Source: Desulfobacterales bacterium
Lineage (GTDB): Bacteria > Desulfobacterota > Desulfobacteria > Desulfobacterales > JAHEIW01
Direction: 5' to 3'
DNA length: 64,000 nt
Assembly: GCA_030066985.1 (NCBI GenBank)
Contig: JASJAN010000007.1
Span: 62,001-126,000 of the forward strand
Position 1 is the stretch's first letter, and the number at the start of each line of letters is the position of its first letter. Shown here piece after piece: positions 53,852 to 62,563 of this stretch. A model generated the notes under the pieces. The model saw nothing but the letters and a program-made list of their open reading frames with translations. It was not told the origin of the DNA and did no database searches. Made by a program: the position numbers and the translations under genes.

Positions 53852-54283
53852 ATGAGCAAAGATTTTGATCCCATTATTATTGCTTTTTGCTGCAATTTCT
53901 GAGGGTACACAGCAGCGGACCTGGCAGGTTCGATGCGACTGCAATACCCGACCAATGTAAAAATTGTGCGGGTTCCCTGCACCGGCAAAGTCGATGTGAT
54001 TCACATCATGCGGGCCTTTGAAAAAGGCGCCGACGGTGTGGCGGTGGTCGGGTGTCTTGAGGGCGAGTGCCACTTTAACGCCGGTAACCTGATGGCGAAG
54101 CGGCGGGTGGAGCAGGCCCAGAAAATATTGGATACGGTCGGGATCGGCGGCGAGCGGGCTCAAATGTATAACCTGTCATCCAGTGAAGGCCCCCGCTTTG
54201 CGCAATATGCCACCGAAGTAACTGAAAAAATAAAAGCGTTAGGCCCCAATCCCATCCGGGATGCCAAAAGCAAGGCGGCCTGA
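53852..54283 (+). CDS. mvhD: Selenocysteine MvhD-like electron-transfer protein
   Basis: The start at 53852 follows GAGAGGAAA. An in-frame TGA at 53900-53902 gives selenocysteine 17 in FCCNF-Sec-GYTAADLAG, where other MvhD proteins have CCNWC. The 143-residue product has further MvhD motifs: VPCTGKVD, GADGVAVVGCLEGECHF and the C-terminal QMYNLSSSEGPRFAQYA. MvhD carries a [2Fe-2S] cluster and delivers electrons to HdrA. Selenocysteine forms are known in methanogens and in some deltaproteobacteria. Gene order hdrA-mvhD-metV-metF supports a bifurcating methylene-THF reductase complex. Confidence 0.92.
53900..53932 (+). promoter_or_regulatory. Sec codon and SECIS-like hairpin of mvhD
   Basis: TGA 53900-53902 is followed after 13 bases by CGGACCT (53916-53922), loop GGC and AGGTTCG (53926-53932), a 7-pair stem with one G-U pair. 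Confidence 0.8.
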
Positions 54284-54378
54284 AGCAAACCAAATTGTCG
54301 GTTGATCCCGCCTGAGGCGGGCTTACGGGCGAACGGGTCCACCGGCTTAACCAAATAACTTGAGAGAGGTTGTATTCC

Positions 54379-55047
54379 ATGATTGTTGCGGACAAAAAAC
54401 CAATTGAGGAAATCATCGAATGCCTCAAAGATCACAAGAACATCCTGGTGCTGGGCTGCAATGAATGTGTCACCGTTTGCGAAGCCGGCGGCAAGAAAGA
54501 GGTCGGTGTTTTGGCTTCGGCTTTAAGGATGAATGCCAAAAAGGAGGGCAAAGAGGTCCAGATCGATGAAATTACCCTCGAACGGCAATGTGATCGTGAG
54601 TATCTGGATGAAATCCGGGATTCGATCGACAAGTATGATGCCGTGGTCTCTATGGCCTGTGGTGTCGGGGTGCAATTTACCGCCGAGCAGTATCATAACA
54701 CGATGGTATACCCGGGGGTGAACACCACCTTTTTGGGTGCCACCGAAGAGCGTGGTGTGTGGACCGAGCGCTGCCAGGCCTGCGGGCAATGTATCCTGGC
54801 CACCACCGGTAGCATCTGCCCGGTGGCGCGTTGTGCCAAACGGCTGTTGAACGGCCCTTGCGGCGGCTCGACCACCGGCAAATGCGAGATTAACGCCGAG
54901 GTCGACTGTGCCTGGCAATTGATCGTCGATCGCCTCCAGGCCCTGGATAAACTTGATCAATACGAAAAGCTCTGTCCGATCAAGGACTGGTCGACGGATA
55001 GAGCCGGGGGACCCAGAAAAGTCGTAAGGAAGGATGTGCAGCAATGA
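54379..55047 (+). CDS. metV: MetV, zinc-binding C-terminal type methylene-THF reductase partner
   Basis: The ATG at 54379 follows GAGAGAGG at 9 bases; a TTG at 54370 is the alternative. The 222-residue protein resembles MetV: cysteine motifs LGCNECVTVC near the N-terminus and CQACGQCILATTGSICPVARCAKRLLNGPCGGS near residue 135. It forms the MetFV methylene-THF reductase core in acetogens and in Wood-Ljungdahl sulfate reducers. The last codons overlap the metF start by 4 bases. Confidence 0.92.
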   Translation: MIVADKKPIEEIIECLKDHKNILVLGCNECVTVCEAGGKKEVGVLASALRMNAKKEGKEVQIDEITLERQCDREYLDEIRDSIDKYDAVVSMACGVGVQFTAEQYHNTMVYPGVNTTFLGATEERGVWTERCQACGQCILATTGSICPVARCAKRLLNGPCGGSTTGKCEINAEVDCAWQLIVDRLQALDKLDQYEKLCPIKDWSTDRAGGPRKVVRKDVQQ

Positions 55048-55976
55048 CAACAAATACACCGAGCAAACTGGAAAAAATTCTCAAAGAAGGGCATCTGGCC
55101 GTTACCTCGGAGTGCGGGCCGCCCCGCGGCAGCAATATAGATCACATTGTTCAAAAAGGCGAGTTGATCAAAGATCATGTCGATGCCATCAACATCACCG
55201 ACAACCAGACCTCCATGACGCGTCTGTGCAGCCTGGCTGCCTGTATTCGTCTTAAATTGATGGGTCTGGAGCCGGTGCTGCAGATGGTCACGCGCGATCG
55301 CAACCGCATTGCGCTACAAAGCGATATTCTCGGCGCTGCTTCTTTTGAAATCAACAATATCCTGTGCCTGTCCGGCGACCATCAAAGCTTTGGTGATTGC
55401 GCCCAGGGCCAGAATGTGCATGATATTGACTCCATTCAGCTGATTCAGGCCGTGCGCCATATGCGCGACGAAGGCAAATTTTTGGGTGGTGACGAGCTTG
55501 ACGGCAAACCCCAGATGTTTGTGGGCGCGGCTGCCAACCCGTTTGCCGATCCGTTTGAGATTCGGGTGCCGCGTCTGGCTAAAAAAATCGCCGCCGGCGT
55601 CGAGTTTATTCAGACCCAGTGCATTTACAACCTGGAAAAATTCGAAGAGTGGATGAAAGGCGTGCGCGATCGCGGCCTGCATGAAAAATGCTATATTCTG
55701 GCGGGCTTAACCCCCATGAAATCGGTGGGCATGGCCAAGTACATGCAAAAACGCGTGCCGGGGATGGATGTGCCCGAAGAGGTCATCAAGCGCCTGCAAG
55801 GGGTTGAAAAAGGCAAACAGGCTGATGAAGGCATCAAGATGTGCATCGAGTCCATCCAGCGCTTAAAAGAATGTGAAGGCATAGCCGGTTTCCATGTCAT
55901 GGCCATCGAGTGGGAAGAAAAGGTACCCGAGATCGTTGAAGGTTCCGGTCTTTATCCCCGACCCAACGGCAAGTAA
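55044..55976 (+). CDS. metF: 5,10-methylenetetrahydrofolate reductase
   Basis: The 310-residue protein is a TIM-barrel MetF: VTSECGPPRG near the N-terminus, NITDNQTSMTRLCSLA, the FAD/folate block LSGDHQSFGD and a C-terminal FIQTQCIYNLEKFEEWM with LTPMKS. It reduces methylene-THF to methyl-THF. The overlap with metV (ATGA) shows translational coupling. A terminator follows at 56002, closing the hdrA-mvhD-metV-metF operon. Confidence 0.95.
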   Translation: MTTNTPSKLEKILKEGHLAVTSECGPPRGSNIDHIVQKGELIKDHVDAINITDNQTSMTRLCSLAACIRLKLMGLEPVLQMVTRDRNRIALQSDILGAASFEINNILCLSGDHQSFGDCAQGQNVHDIDSIQLIQAVRHMRDEGKFLGGDELDGKPQMFVGAAANPFADPFEIRVPRLAKKIAAGVEFIQTQCIYNLEKFEEWMKGVRDRGLHEKCYILAGLTPMKSVGMAKYMQKRVPGMDVPEEVIKRLQGVEKGKQADEGIKMCIESIQRLKECEGIAGFHVMAIEWEEKVPEIVEGSGLYPRPNGK

Positions 55977-56001
55977 CGCCTATTCATAAATCGATAAATT
56001 T

Positions 56002-56034
56002 AAACCCTGTCTTGATTTATCAAGACAGGGTTTT
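56002..56034 (+). terminator. Terminator of the hdrA-mvhD-metVF operon
   Basis: AAACCCTGTCTTGA (56002-56015) pairs perfectly with TCAAGACAGGGTTT (56020-56033), followed by a short T-run. Near-identical stem at 61212-61246. Confidence 0.92.
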
Positions 56035-56210
56035 CTGTTCACATCGCGACATGAACCGGCAGGGTCGCTGTATGATCGACAGAAAAGTTTTCGGCCTTGC
56101 ATATGAAACAATTTTCATCTTTTAAACCTCACCAACCTGCCTTGTCCATCCATTTGCGTCGAGATTTCGATTTTGCACAATGATATTAGATATGATAAGG
56201 CAATCCCGAC

Positions 56211-57749
56211 ATGCAAAAAGGAAGGTATCAGAGAAAAGATGGTCTGTTTCCGGACAGAATCCCGGTGAGAATCATTCTTCCGGCGGCGCTTACCGTGATC
56301 CTTTTTGGCATGACGATTTTTTTTCTGCTGCTTCCCCTTATTAAAGAAAAGCTGGTGGATGGGAAGCGTGAGATGATCCGCGAACTTACCGAATCCACGT
56401 GGAGCATTCTCGCTGCTCACGCCCGCAAAGAAGAAAACGGACTGCTCACACGCGAACAGGCCCAGGCTTCGGCCATCGAAAATATTCGCCGCCTGAGATA
56501 CGGACCGGAGCAAAAAGACTATTTCTGGATCAACGACATGCACCCCCGCATCGTCATGCATCCCTACCGGCCGGACCTGGAAGGAAAGGACATCTCCGGC
56601 TACACCGACCCGAACGGCAAGCGCCTGTTTGTGGAATTCGTCAAGGTCGTCCGGGCCCAGAGCGAGGGTTACGTGGACTATGAGTGGCAATGGAAGGATA
56701 ACCCCGGCCGCATTGTCCCCAAGATCTCTTATGTGAAGGGATTTGAACCCTGGGGCTGGATTGTCGGCACAGGGATATATGTCGAAGATGTCCGTGCTGA
56801 AATCGCTTCAATCACCCGGAAGCTGACCCTGATTAGCATCGGGATCCTGACCATTATCGTGGCCTTATCCGTCTATATCGTCCGCCGCGGTATGATCGTT
56901 GAACAGGAGAAAAAGCAGGCAGAGGAAAAGGCCCGGCTTCGTCAGGAACAGCTGTTTAGAGCATCGAAGATGGTCTCTTTGGGCACGCTGGTTTCCGGTG
57001 TGGCCCATGAGATCAATAATCCTGTTACCTCTGCGCTTTTAAATACCCAAACGTTGCGAAAAGTGTGGGATGGCGTCTTGCCGATATTGGATGAGCGCTC
57101 GCGAAAAGATGGGGACTTTAAAGTAGGCGCCATGACCTATAATGAAATTCGAGAGCGGATGCCGATGCTTTTGTCACACATCGAGGACGGCACGCGTCGG
57201 GTCCGTGATATCGTCACCGATCTAAAAGATTTTGCTCGGGAAACCCCTGCCGAGCGTTCAGACGACATCAACGTAAACGACATTGTCGTTAAGGCCGTTG
57301 GGCTGGTGTCCAACCTGATCAAGAAATCGACAAACGATTTTTCGGTGGATACCATACCCAATCCGCCCGTCTTCAAAGGCAACGCCCAGCGGATCGAGCA
57401 GGTCGTCATCAACCTGGTAATGAATGCCTGCCAGGCCCTGGTAGACAGCGAACGGGCCGTTCGGGTCCGCACCGGCATAGATCCAGCCAAAGGCCGTGTG
57501 TTCATAGAGGTCGAAGACGAAGGAAGCGGCGTACAGCCGGAGGCGCTGCAACACATTAAAGATCCATTTTACACGACCAAACGGGATGGCGGTGGAACAG
57601 GACTGGGCCTTGCGATTTCGGATCGGATCGTCCGCGACCATGAAGGGCAGTTAGCGTTTATTTCCGAGCAGGGCAAGGGCACAACCGTTCGAGTCTATTT
57701 TCCGGTACCCGACGATTCAAGTCGACAAGTGGGAAAAACCAATGAGTGA
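56211..57749 (+). CDS. Cache-domain sensor histidine kinase
   Basis: The 512-residue protein has a membrane segment at about 22-44, a periplasmic single Cache domain (KDYFWINDMHPRIVMHPY and GFEPWGWIVGTGIY blocks), a second membrane segment at about 204-224, a HisKA domain with VAHEINNP and an ATPase domain (DEGSGVQPEA, GTGLGLAISDRIV). Cache domains of this type bind small organic acids and amines. It overlaps the regulator gene by 8 bases. Because the probable target is an OFA-type carboxylate transporter at 59789, the signal is likely a carboxylate. Confidence 0.93.
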   Translation: MQKGRYQRKDGLFPDRIPVRIILPAALTVILFGMTIFFLLLPLIKEKLVDGKREMIRELTESTWSILAAHARKEENGLLTREQAQASAIENIRRLRYGPEQKDYFWINDMHPRIVMHPYRPDLEGKDISGYTDPNGKRLFVEFVKVVRAQSEGYVDYEWQWKDNPGRIVPKISYVKGFEPWGWIVGTGIYVEDVRAEIASITRKLTLISIGILTIIVALSVYIVRRGMIVEQEKKQAEEKARLRQEQLFRASKMVSLGTLVSGVAHEINNPVTSALLNTQTLRKVWDGVLPILDERSRKDGDFKVGAMTYNEIRERMPMLLSHIEDGTRRVRDIVTDLKDFARETPAERSDDINVNDIVVKAVGLVSNLIKKSTNDFSVDTIPNPPVFKGNAQRIEQVVINLVMNACQALVDSERAVRVRTGIDPAKGRVFIEVEDEGSGVQPEALQHIKDPFYTTKRDGGGTGLGLAISDRIVRDHEGQLAFISEQGKGTTVRVYFPVPDDSSRQVGKTNE

Positions 57750-59190
57750 TTCGGCAAAACATTCGGAAACATTGCACCCGCGGCGACCGATTATGATTGT
57801 CGACGACGAGGAGCCGATCCTTCTGGCGATCGACACCACCTTGCGAATGGCCGGCATGAACAACACGATCACCTGTGGAGACAGCCGGCGCGTACTTGAC
57901 CTTATTTCCGATGGGCGCATTGAGCTGATGCTGCTGGATCTAAATATGCCACACATTACCGGGGAACGGTTGCTGGACGCCATTAATCGGGACTATCCGC
58001 ATATTCCGGTCATCATTGTTACCGGGGCAGTGGATGTTGAGACCGCAGTAAAATGCATTAAGGCCGGCGCGTTCGATTATGTAGTTAAGCCGGTCGAGGC
58101 GGAAAAGCTTCTAACCGCCGTAAATCGTGCGATCTCTTTCCAGGACCTGAAACGGGAGAATTTGGCCTTAAAGCAGCATATGCTTGCCGATACGCTGGAG
58201 AAACCCGAGGCCTTCGGCGAGATCGTCACTAACAATCAAAAAATGCTGCTGATATTTCAGTATATCGAGTCCATCTCCCAGACGTCACAGCCGGTGTTGA
58301 TCCGGGGTGAAACCGGCGTCGGCAAGGAACTCATTGCCCGGACCCTCCACAGATTGAGCGGGCTAGAAGGCAATTTCGTAGCTGTCAACGCGGCCGGTCT
58401 AGATGATAATGTATTTTCAGATACGCTTTTCGGTCACGTGAAAGGCGCTTACACCGGTGCAAACCGAAATCGAGACGGGTTGATCGAGCAGGCGTCAGGC
58501 GGCACCCTTTTTCTGGACGAAATTGGAGACTTGAACCATGCCTCCCAGGTGAAGTTGCTGCGACTGCTCCAGGAAGGGGAATATTTTCCTTTGGGCAGGG
58601 ACAAGCCGCGCAAGTCGGACGCCCGCATCGTCGCCGCTACCAACCGGAATCTTTCCCGGCTCCTGGAAACCGGCGAATTCCGCAAAGATCTTAACTATCG
58701 TCTTCGCACCCACCGCATATATATTCCCCCCTTGCGCGAGCGACTGGACGACATCCCGCTGTTAGTGGAGCATTTTTTGGAGGAAGCTGCACAAACGCTA
58801 GAAAAGAAAAAACCAACGCCCTCACCCGAACTGCTTACTTTATTAAAGAATTATTCCTTTCCGGGCAACATCCGGGAACTGAAATCCATGATCATCGACG
58901 CGGTCAGCCGACACAAATCCGGCATCCTTTCGCTGCAGGCCTTCCGTTCGCATATCAAAAGAGGCCAGCCGGAAAAACCCGGTCAGGCCAAGCATCAGCC
59001 AGATGCAACCAGAAAGTCCGCATCCATTATATTCCCAGGTCCCGATCTTCCCACCATCAAACAGGCAACAGATCGCCTTGTCCGGGAAGCCCTGCAACGA
59101 TCAAATGGAAACCAGTCGATCGCAGCAGGGATGCTGGGGATCTCTCAACAGGCGCTGAGTAAGCGGTTGAAGAAGGATCGCGAAAAATAA
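57742..59190 (+). CDS. Sigma-54 response regulator paired with the Cache kinase
   Basis: The 482-residue protein has a receiver domain (Asp66 acceptor), an AAA+ domain (GETGVGKE, sigma-54 contact loop GAYTGA, GGTLFLDEIGD) and a Fis-type C-terminal helix-turn-helix (NQSIAAGMLGISQQALSKRLKK). It would activate the sigma-54 promoter at 59410, aided by palindromes at 59248 and 59316. Confidence 0.94.
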   Translation: MSDSAKHSETLHPRRPIMIVDDEEPILLAIDTTLRMAGMNNTITCGDSRRVLDLISDGRIELMLLDLNMPHITGERLLDAINRDYPHIPVIIVTGAVDVETAVKCIKAGAFDYVVKPVEAEKLLTAVNRAISFQDLKRENLALKQHMLADTLEKPEAFGEIVTNNQKMLLIFQYIESISQTSQPVLIRGETGVGKELIARTLHRLSGLEGNFVAVNAAGLDDNVFSDTLFGHVKGAYTGANRNRDGLIEQASGGTLFLDEIGDLNHASQVKLLRLLQEGEYFPLGRDKPRKSDARIVAATNRNLSRLLETGEFRKDLNYRLRTHRIYIPPLRERLDDIPLLVEHFLEEAAQTLEKKKPTPSPELLTLLKNYSFPGNIRELKSMIIDAVSRHKSGILSLQAFRSHIKRGQPEKPGQAKHQPDATRKSASIIFPGPDLPTIKQATDRLVREALQRSNGNQSIAAGMLGISQQALSKRLKKDREK

Positions 59191-59247
59191 TTTCTGCACA
59201 GTCGCCTCCCGGCATCTAAACCAACCCCTACAATTTAAGTTGTTTTC

Positions 59248-59261
59248 ACAACCATGGTTGT
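59248..59261. promoter_or_regulatory. Activator-site palindrome 1
   Basis: ACAACCATGGTTGT, a perfect 14-base palindrome, within TTTTCAC...AACC context shared with site 2. Confidence 0.65.
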
Positions 59262-59315
59262 AACCTTTCACCGTACCGCCTAGCGCCATGTTCTCCAGTT
59301 CTGCCCGATAATTTC

Positions 59316-59329
59316 ACAACTTTAGTTGT
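59316..59329. promoter_or_regulatory. Activator-site palindrome 2
   Basis: ACAACTTTAGTTGT with a 2-base centre, in the same TTTCAC...AGCC context as site 1. Centres are 68 bases apart. It lies about 110 bases before the predicted start, a usual place for a sigma-54 enhancer. Confidence 0.65.
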
Positions 59330-59409
59330 AGCCCTATAAATTCTCTCCTGCGGTATCAAAATGATATAAATTTGTTCTATTTCGGATACTTATATCGAAA
59401 AACCTCTAC

Positions 59410-59425
59410 TGGCATGCTGTTTGCG
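59410..59425 (+). promoter_or_regulatory. Sigma-54 promoter of the small HisKA gene and MFS transporter
   Basis: TGGCATG-N4-TTGCG with GG at 59411 and GC at 59423, exactly 12 apart, matches the sigma-54 consensus (TGGCACG-N4-TTGCW). It explains much of the 336-base gap 59191-59526. Confidence 0.85.
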
Positions 59426-59526
59426 TTGGTATACATCAATAATAGATGGCTACGTAAACAATTAATCGAAATCATAGAATCGCCTCTGCAAGGCGGCGCA
59501 GTGTCAAACGAAAAGGAGAGACACAC

Positions 59527-59757
59527 ATGGCAAATAATGGCTTTTCTAAAGTTTTTCACGATTTGAGGACTCCGCTAACCTCCGTGCGGTCGCTTTCGGA
59601 GATCCTCTATGACCATCCGGACCTGAATAGCAAAAAGCGGCAGGAATTTTTAGACATTATTATCCGGGAGACCAAAAGGATGACCGGCATTATCAGACAA
59701 GCAGAGTCGCCGATACAATCGACTTCAGAGATCTTTGCCCAAGCACAATCTAAATAA
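59527..59757 (+). CDS. Stand-alone histidine-kinase dimerisation (HisKA) domain
   Basis: The 76-residue protein follows AAAGGAGA and consists only of a HisKA domain: FHDLRTPLTSVRSLSEIL with the phosphoacceptor His11, then a second helix (KRQEFLDIIIRETKRM). It has no ATPase, receiver or sensor part. It could be a phosphotransfer protein or an inhibitor of another kinase. It sits between a sigma-54 promoter and a transporter gene, whose start lies 31 bases after its stop. A truncated kinase remnant is possible, but the clean start and stop argue against that. Confidence 0.8.
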   Translation: MANNGFSKVFHDLRTPLTSVRSLSEILYDHPDLNSKKRQEFLDIIIRETKRMTGIIRQAESPIQSTSEIFAQAQSK

Positions 59758-59788
59758 TAACAACATCTGCAAAAAGGGAGAGCGGTTC

Positions 59789-61117
59789 ATGAACGAGATC
59801 AAGAACAAAGGCTGGAGCGTCACCATGGCCGGGTTGGGAATTAATCTTGCCCTGGGCATTCTGTACACCTGGAGTATTTTTAAGCAGTCGATCAAGGAAT
59901 CCATTCTTGCCGGGGACGGCCGGTTTAACTGGGACATCTCATCGCTCAACGATCCGTTCGCTGTGTGCTGCCTGATGTTCACCATCGCGATGGTCTTTGC
60001 CGGAAGGATACAGGACAAACTGAGTCCGCGCATCACCGCTGTCATCGGTGGTATACTCACCGGTGTGGGATTGATCGTAATCTCCCAGTCAAACTCTCTG
60101 TTTTTCTGGATCCTGGGATTCGGCGTCCTTACCGGGCTGGGGCTTGGATTTGGGTATGCATCGGCCACACCGCCGGCGATTAAATGGTTTCCGGCATCCA
60201 AGACGGGTATGATCGCAGGGACCGTGGTGGCCGGTTTTGGTTTGGCCTCCGTTTATATCGCTCCTTTGTCTAACTATCTCATTGCAAAATACGGTCTGAG
60301 CCTCTCCATGCTTATTTTTGGTGCAGCGTTTCTCTGTGTTGTCTGCTTTCTGGCAAAATTTCTGGTGAATCCGCCGACAGGCTACATCCCTGAAGAGACG
60401 CAACCGGCGTCCGGAAAATCGCCAACTGCGAAAGCGAAAGTGTTAGACTTCTCTCCCGGCCAGATGCTGCAAACCGGTTCGTTTTACAAATTATGGTTCA
60501 TGTATTTCGTGGGCGCCGGCGCCGCATTGATCATTATCGGTGGCGTGGCCGGGATGGCGAAGAAAAGTATGGGGGATATGGCCTGGATCGTTGTTGCCCT
60601 GATGGCGGTGGGCAACGCCGGGGGGCGGATTGCCGCCGGTGCTGTTTCCGACAAAATCGGCCGGACATGGACCCTTTTGATCATGATGATTTTTCAGGCC
60701 GTGGTGATTTTTTCACTGCTTTTCATCGGTGAGACCCAGGCCCTGCTGCTTGTGGTTGCTGCTACGTTAATCGGATTCAACTACGGAACCAACCTTTCCC
60801 TGTTTCCGTCGGCAACCAAGGATTATTATGGGTTGAAAAATTTCGGTATAAATTATGGGCTGGTCTTCTCGGCCTGGGGAGTCGGCGGTTTTGTCTTTCC
60901 CCGGGTATCCCAGATGATCGTGGCGCAAACCGGCTCACCGGAGGCCGCCTACATTATGTGTGCGGTCCTGCTGATGGCCAGCTCTCTGACGGCACTTATG
61001 ACGGATGCGCCCGATCGCATCCCCGAGGGTGCTTCCTTGCTGGAAAGATTCAGGGCAAAACTTGTATTGGCTCGCAAGCAGCCTGCAGATGTCTATATCG
61101 GATCGCGGTATAAATAA
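59789..61117 (+). CDS. OFA-family MFS transporter (oxalate/formate antiporter-like)
   Basis: The ATG at 59789 follows AGGGAGAG; an earlier start at 59735 overlaps the HisKA gene. The 442-residue protein has about 12 membrane segments and OFA-type motifs: MAGLGINLALGILYTWSIF near the N-terminus, GFGLGFGYASATPPAIKWFP-like middle segments and a central loop with PPTGYIPEE. OFA members move oxalate, formate, lactate or other carboxylates. The substrate is unknown. Its promoter is sigma-54 dependent and it ends at a strong terminator. Confidence 0.9.
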   Translation: MNEIKNKGWSVTMAGLGINLALGILYTWSIFKQSIKESILAGDGRFNWDISSLNDPFAVCCLMFTIAMVFAGRIQDKLSPRITAVIGGILTGVGLIVISQSNSLFFWILGFGVLTGLGLGFGYASATPPAIKWFPASKTGMIAGTVVAGFGLASVYIAPLSNYLIAKYGLSLSMLIFGAAFLCVVCFLAKFLVNPPTGYIPEETQPASGKSPTAKAKVLDFSPGQMLQTGSFYKLWFMYFVGAGAALIIIGGVAGMAKKSMGDMAWIVVALMAVGNAGGRIAAGAVSDKIGRTWTLLIMMIFQAVVIFSLLFIGETQALLLVVAATLIGFNYGTNLSLFPSATKDYYGLKNFGINYGLVFSAWGVGGFVFPRVSQMIVAQTGSPEAAYIMCAVLLMASSLTALMTDAPDRIPEGASLLERFRAKLVLARKQPADVYIGSRYK

Positions 61118-61211
61118 AATTGGTCTGTGATGATAGCTTGATTTTTAGTATTTAATTCGGCCGATCCACTTGACCAAACGACAACGAACACCGACACTTA
61201 ATAATTAAAGC

Positions 61212-61249
61212 AAAACCCTGTCTTGATATCATCAAGACAGGGTTTTTAT
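61212..61249 (+). terminator. Terminator of the MFS transporter operon
   Basis: AAAACCCTGTCTTGAT pairs with ATCAAGACAGGGTTTT (61212-61246) and is followed by T-rich sequence. The stem is the same as in the metF terminator. The rest of the gap 61118-61473 shows nothing else notable. Confidence 0.92.
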
Positions 61250-61473
61250 TTAGCTTCCGCCATGAATTGCCTGCCGCAGGTAAGCAACTGGGTGAACGGT
61301 TGCGAAACGGTCATGACCGCAGGCAGTTACCCAAAAAATGCAGCGCAACCTAATGCAGATGTTCGCCGAATCAGCCTAATCATAATCTGGTTTTGAAATT
61401 TAGACCACCCATCTACGCCTCGCTGTTATTCGTGCCTGTGTGGGTGAATGTCTTCACCAGTCTCTTGAGAACA

Positions 61474-61926
61474 TCAAAGATTTCGTTCCAGGTTAATCGA
61501 TTTGGAGGGGCTAAATTGGTTTGAGCTAAAAAAATGCATTAGTACGGAATCATTCCAATCTACCAGGGTGTTAATTTTTTCAACACCGAGTGATTTGATA
61601 TGAGACATAAATTCGTTAATCAACTTCTTTCCGATACCTTTATGCTGATGATCGGGATCTACACCGATGGTGTCCAGCCGTGCTTCCTCCTGCAAAATAC
61701 CATATTCTCCCATATAGATTTCCCCCATGACAAATCCCACCACTGTTCCATCCGCTTCCTCGGCCACCAGGGACGTGGGTACAAAATCTTTGGAGTTAAA
61801 AAGTTTATCAAACTTCCTTTCATAGTAATCCGGCCGGGAAACCTTGAGGACTTTCTCGTCAATCGCAACCACAGCTTCAAAATCCTCAACCTTCATGAGT
61901 CTGATTTCAATGGCGCTCTCGTTCAT
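61474..61926 (-). CDS. GNAT-family N-acetyltransferase
   Basis: The 150-residue protein has the GNAT acetyl-CoA motif VDPDHQHKGIGKKLINEF and surrounding beta strands (GFVMGEIYMGEYGI, LDTIGV). AAGGAGG precedes the ATG. Substrate unknown. A single gene on the minus strand. Confidence 0.9.
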   Translation of the reverse strand: MNESAIEIRLMKVEDFEAVVAIDEKVLKVSRPDYYERKFDKLFNSKDFVPTSLVAEEADGTVVGFVMGEIYMGEYGILQEEARLDTIGVDPDHQHKGIGKKLINEFMSHIKSLGVEKINTLVDWNDSVLMHFFSSNQFSPSKSINLERNL

Positions 61927-61968
61927 GGGGCCTCCTTTCTCTTAAAGGTCTTAATTGAGATCCAATTA

Positions 61969-62124
61969 GAAGCTATCTCAAAAATGCATCTAATCCGCCG
62001 GAGGCGGACTCCACTTTTGAATCGATTTGCGCCGCGCTTTGTTGAACACCTTAATGTATTCAGATCAGATGCGAAATCCCGCATTCATGCGGGGAGCGTA
62101 ACCTACTATTTTTGAGACAGCTTC
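61969..62124. repeat. MITE-like element, family A copy 2
   Basis: Terminal inverted repeats GAAGCTATCTCAAAAAT (61969-61985) and ATTTTTGAGACAGCTTC (62108-62124), one mismatch. It shares the internal TCCGCCGGAGGCGGACTCC segment with the 104-base copy at 39384 but carries about 52 extra bases. Confidence 0.85.
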
Positions 62125-62501
62125 AAGTGAAGCTGAAAGGTTAACTACCATTTATCGGAACACCGTTGCTTTGAGCGTGAAAACCAATATCCATGTTGTG
62201 GCTTACATTAAAAAAAATGACTGATAAACCCATCATTCGGTTAAATGGAGCATAGCTCAGGCCCGTCAGATTTTGCAACCCTTTATAAATATTGCTGGAT
62301 TATTTCATGATAGATTACCGGCAAAAACCTTCAAACGACTTGGTGAACGACAAGATTCCTATTGCCACGCATTGGCTGTGCCGCCCTCGCGACCCATGGA
62401 GATTGCTTTGATTCTGGCGGTCGATCCCCAGAGATTATAGATCTATCCCTGGAAAATCCGCATTGGTTCCATAAATTCGGCCCCTCCTGATGAGTTTTTC
62501 C
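62125..62501. other. Gene-free spacer upstream of the DUF2080/bamB promoter
   Basis: About 375 bases without a credible reading frame. Nothing specific recognised. Confidence 0.35.
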
Positions 62502-62530
62502 TTGACAGGTTCCGGGGAACCTCATACAAA
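62502..62530 (+). promoter_or_regulatory. Promoter with palindromic operator upstream of the bamB-like operon
   Basis: TTGACA (62502-62507), a 17-base spacer and TACAAA (62525-62530). The spacer contains AGGTTCCGGGGAACCT (62507-62522), a perfect palindrome covering most of the space between -35 and -10, as expected of a repressor site. Confidence 0.7.
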
Positions 62531-62563
62531 TACATAATAGCTAAATTATAGTTAATTTATAGC

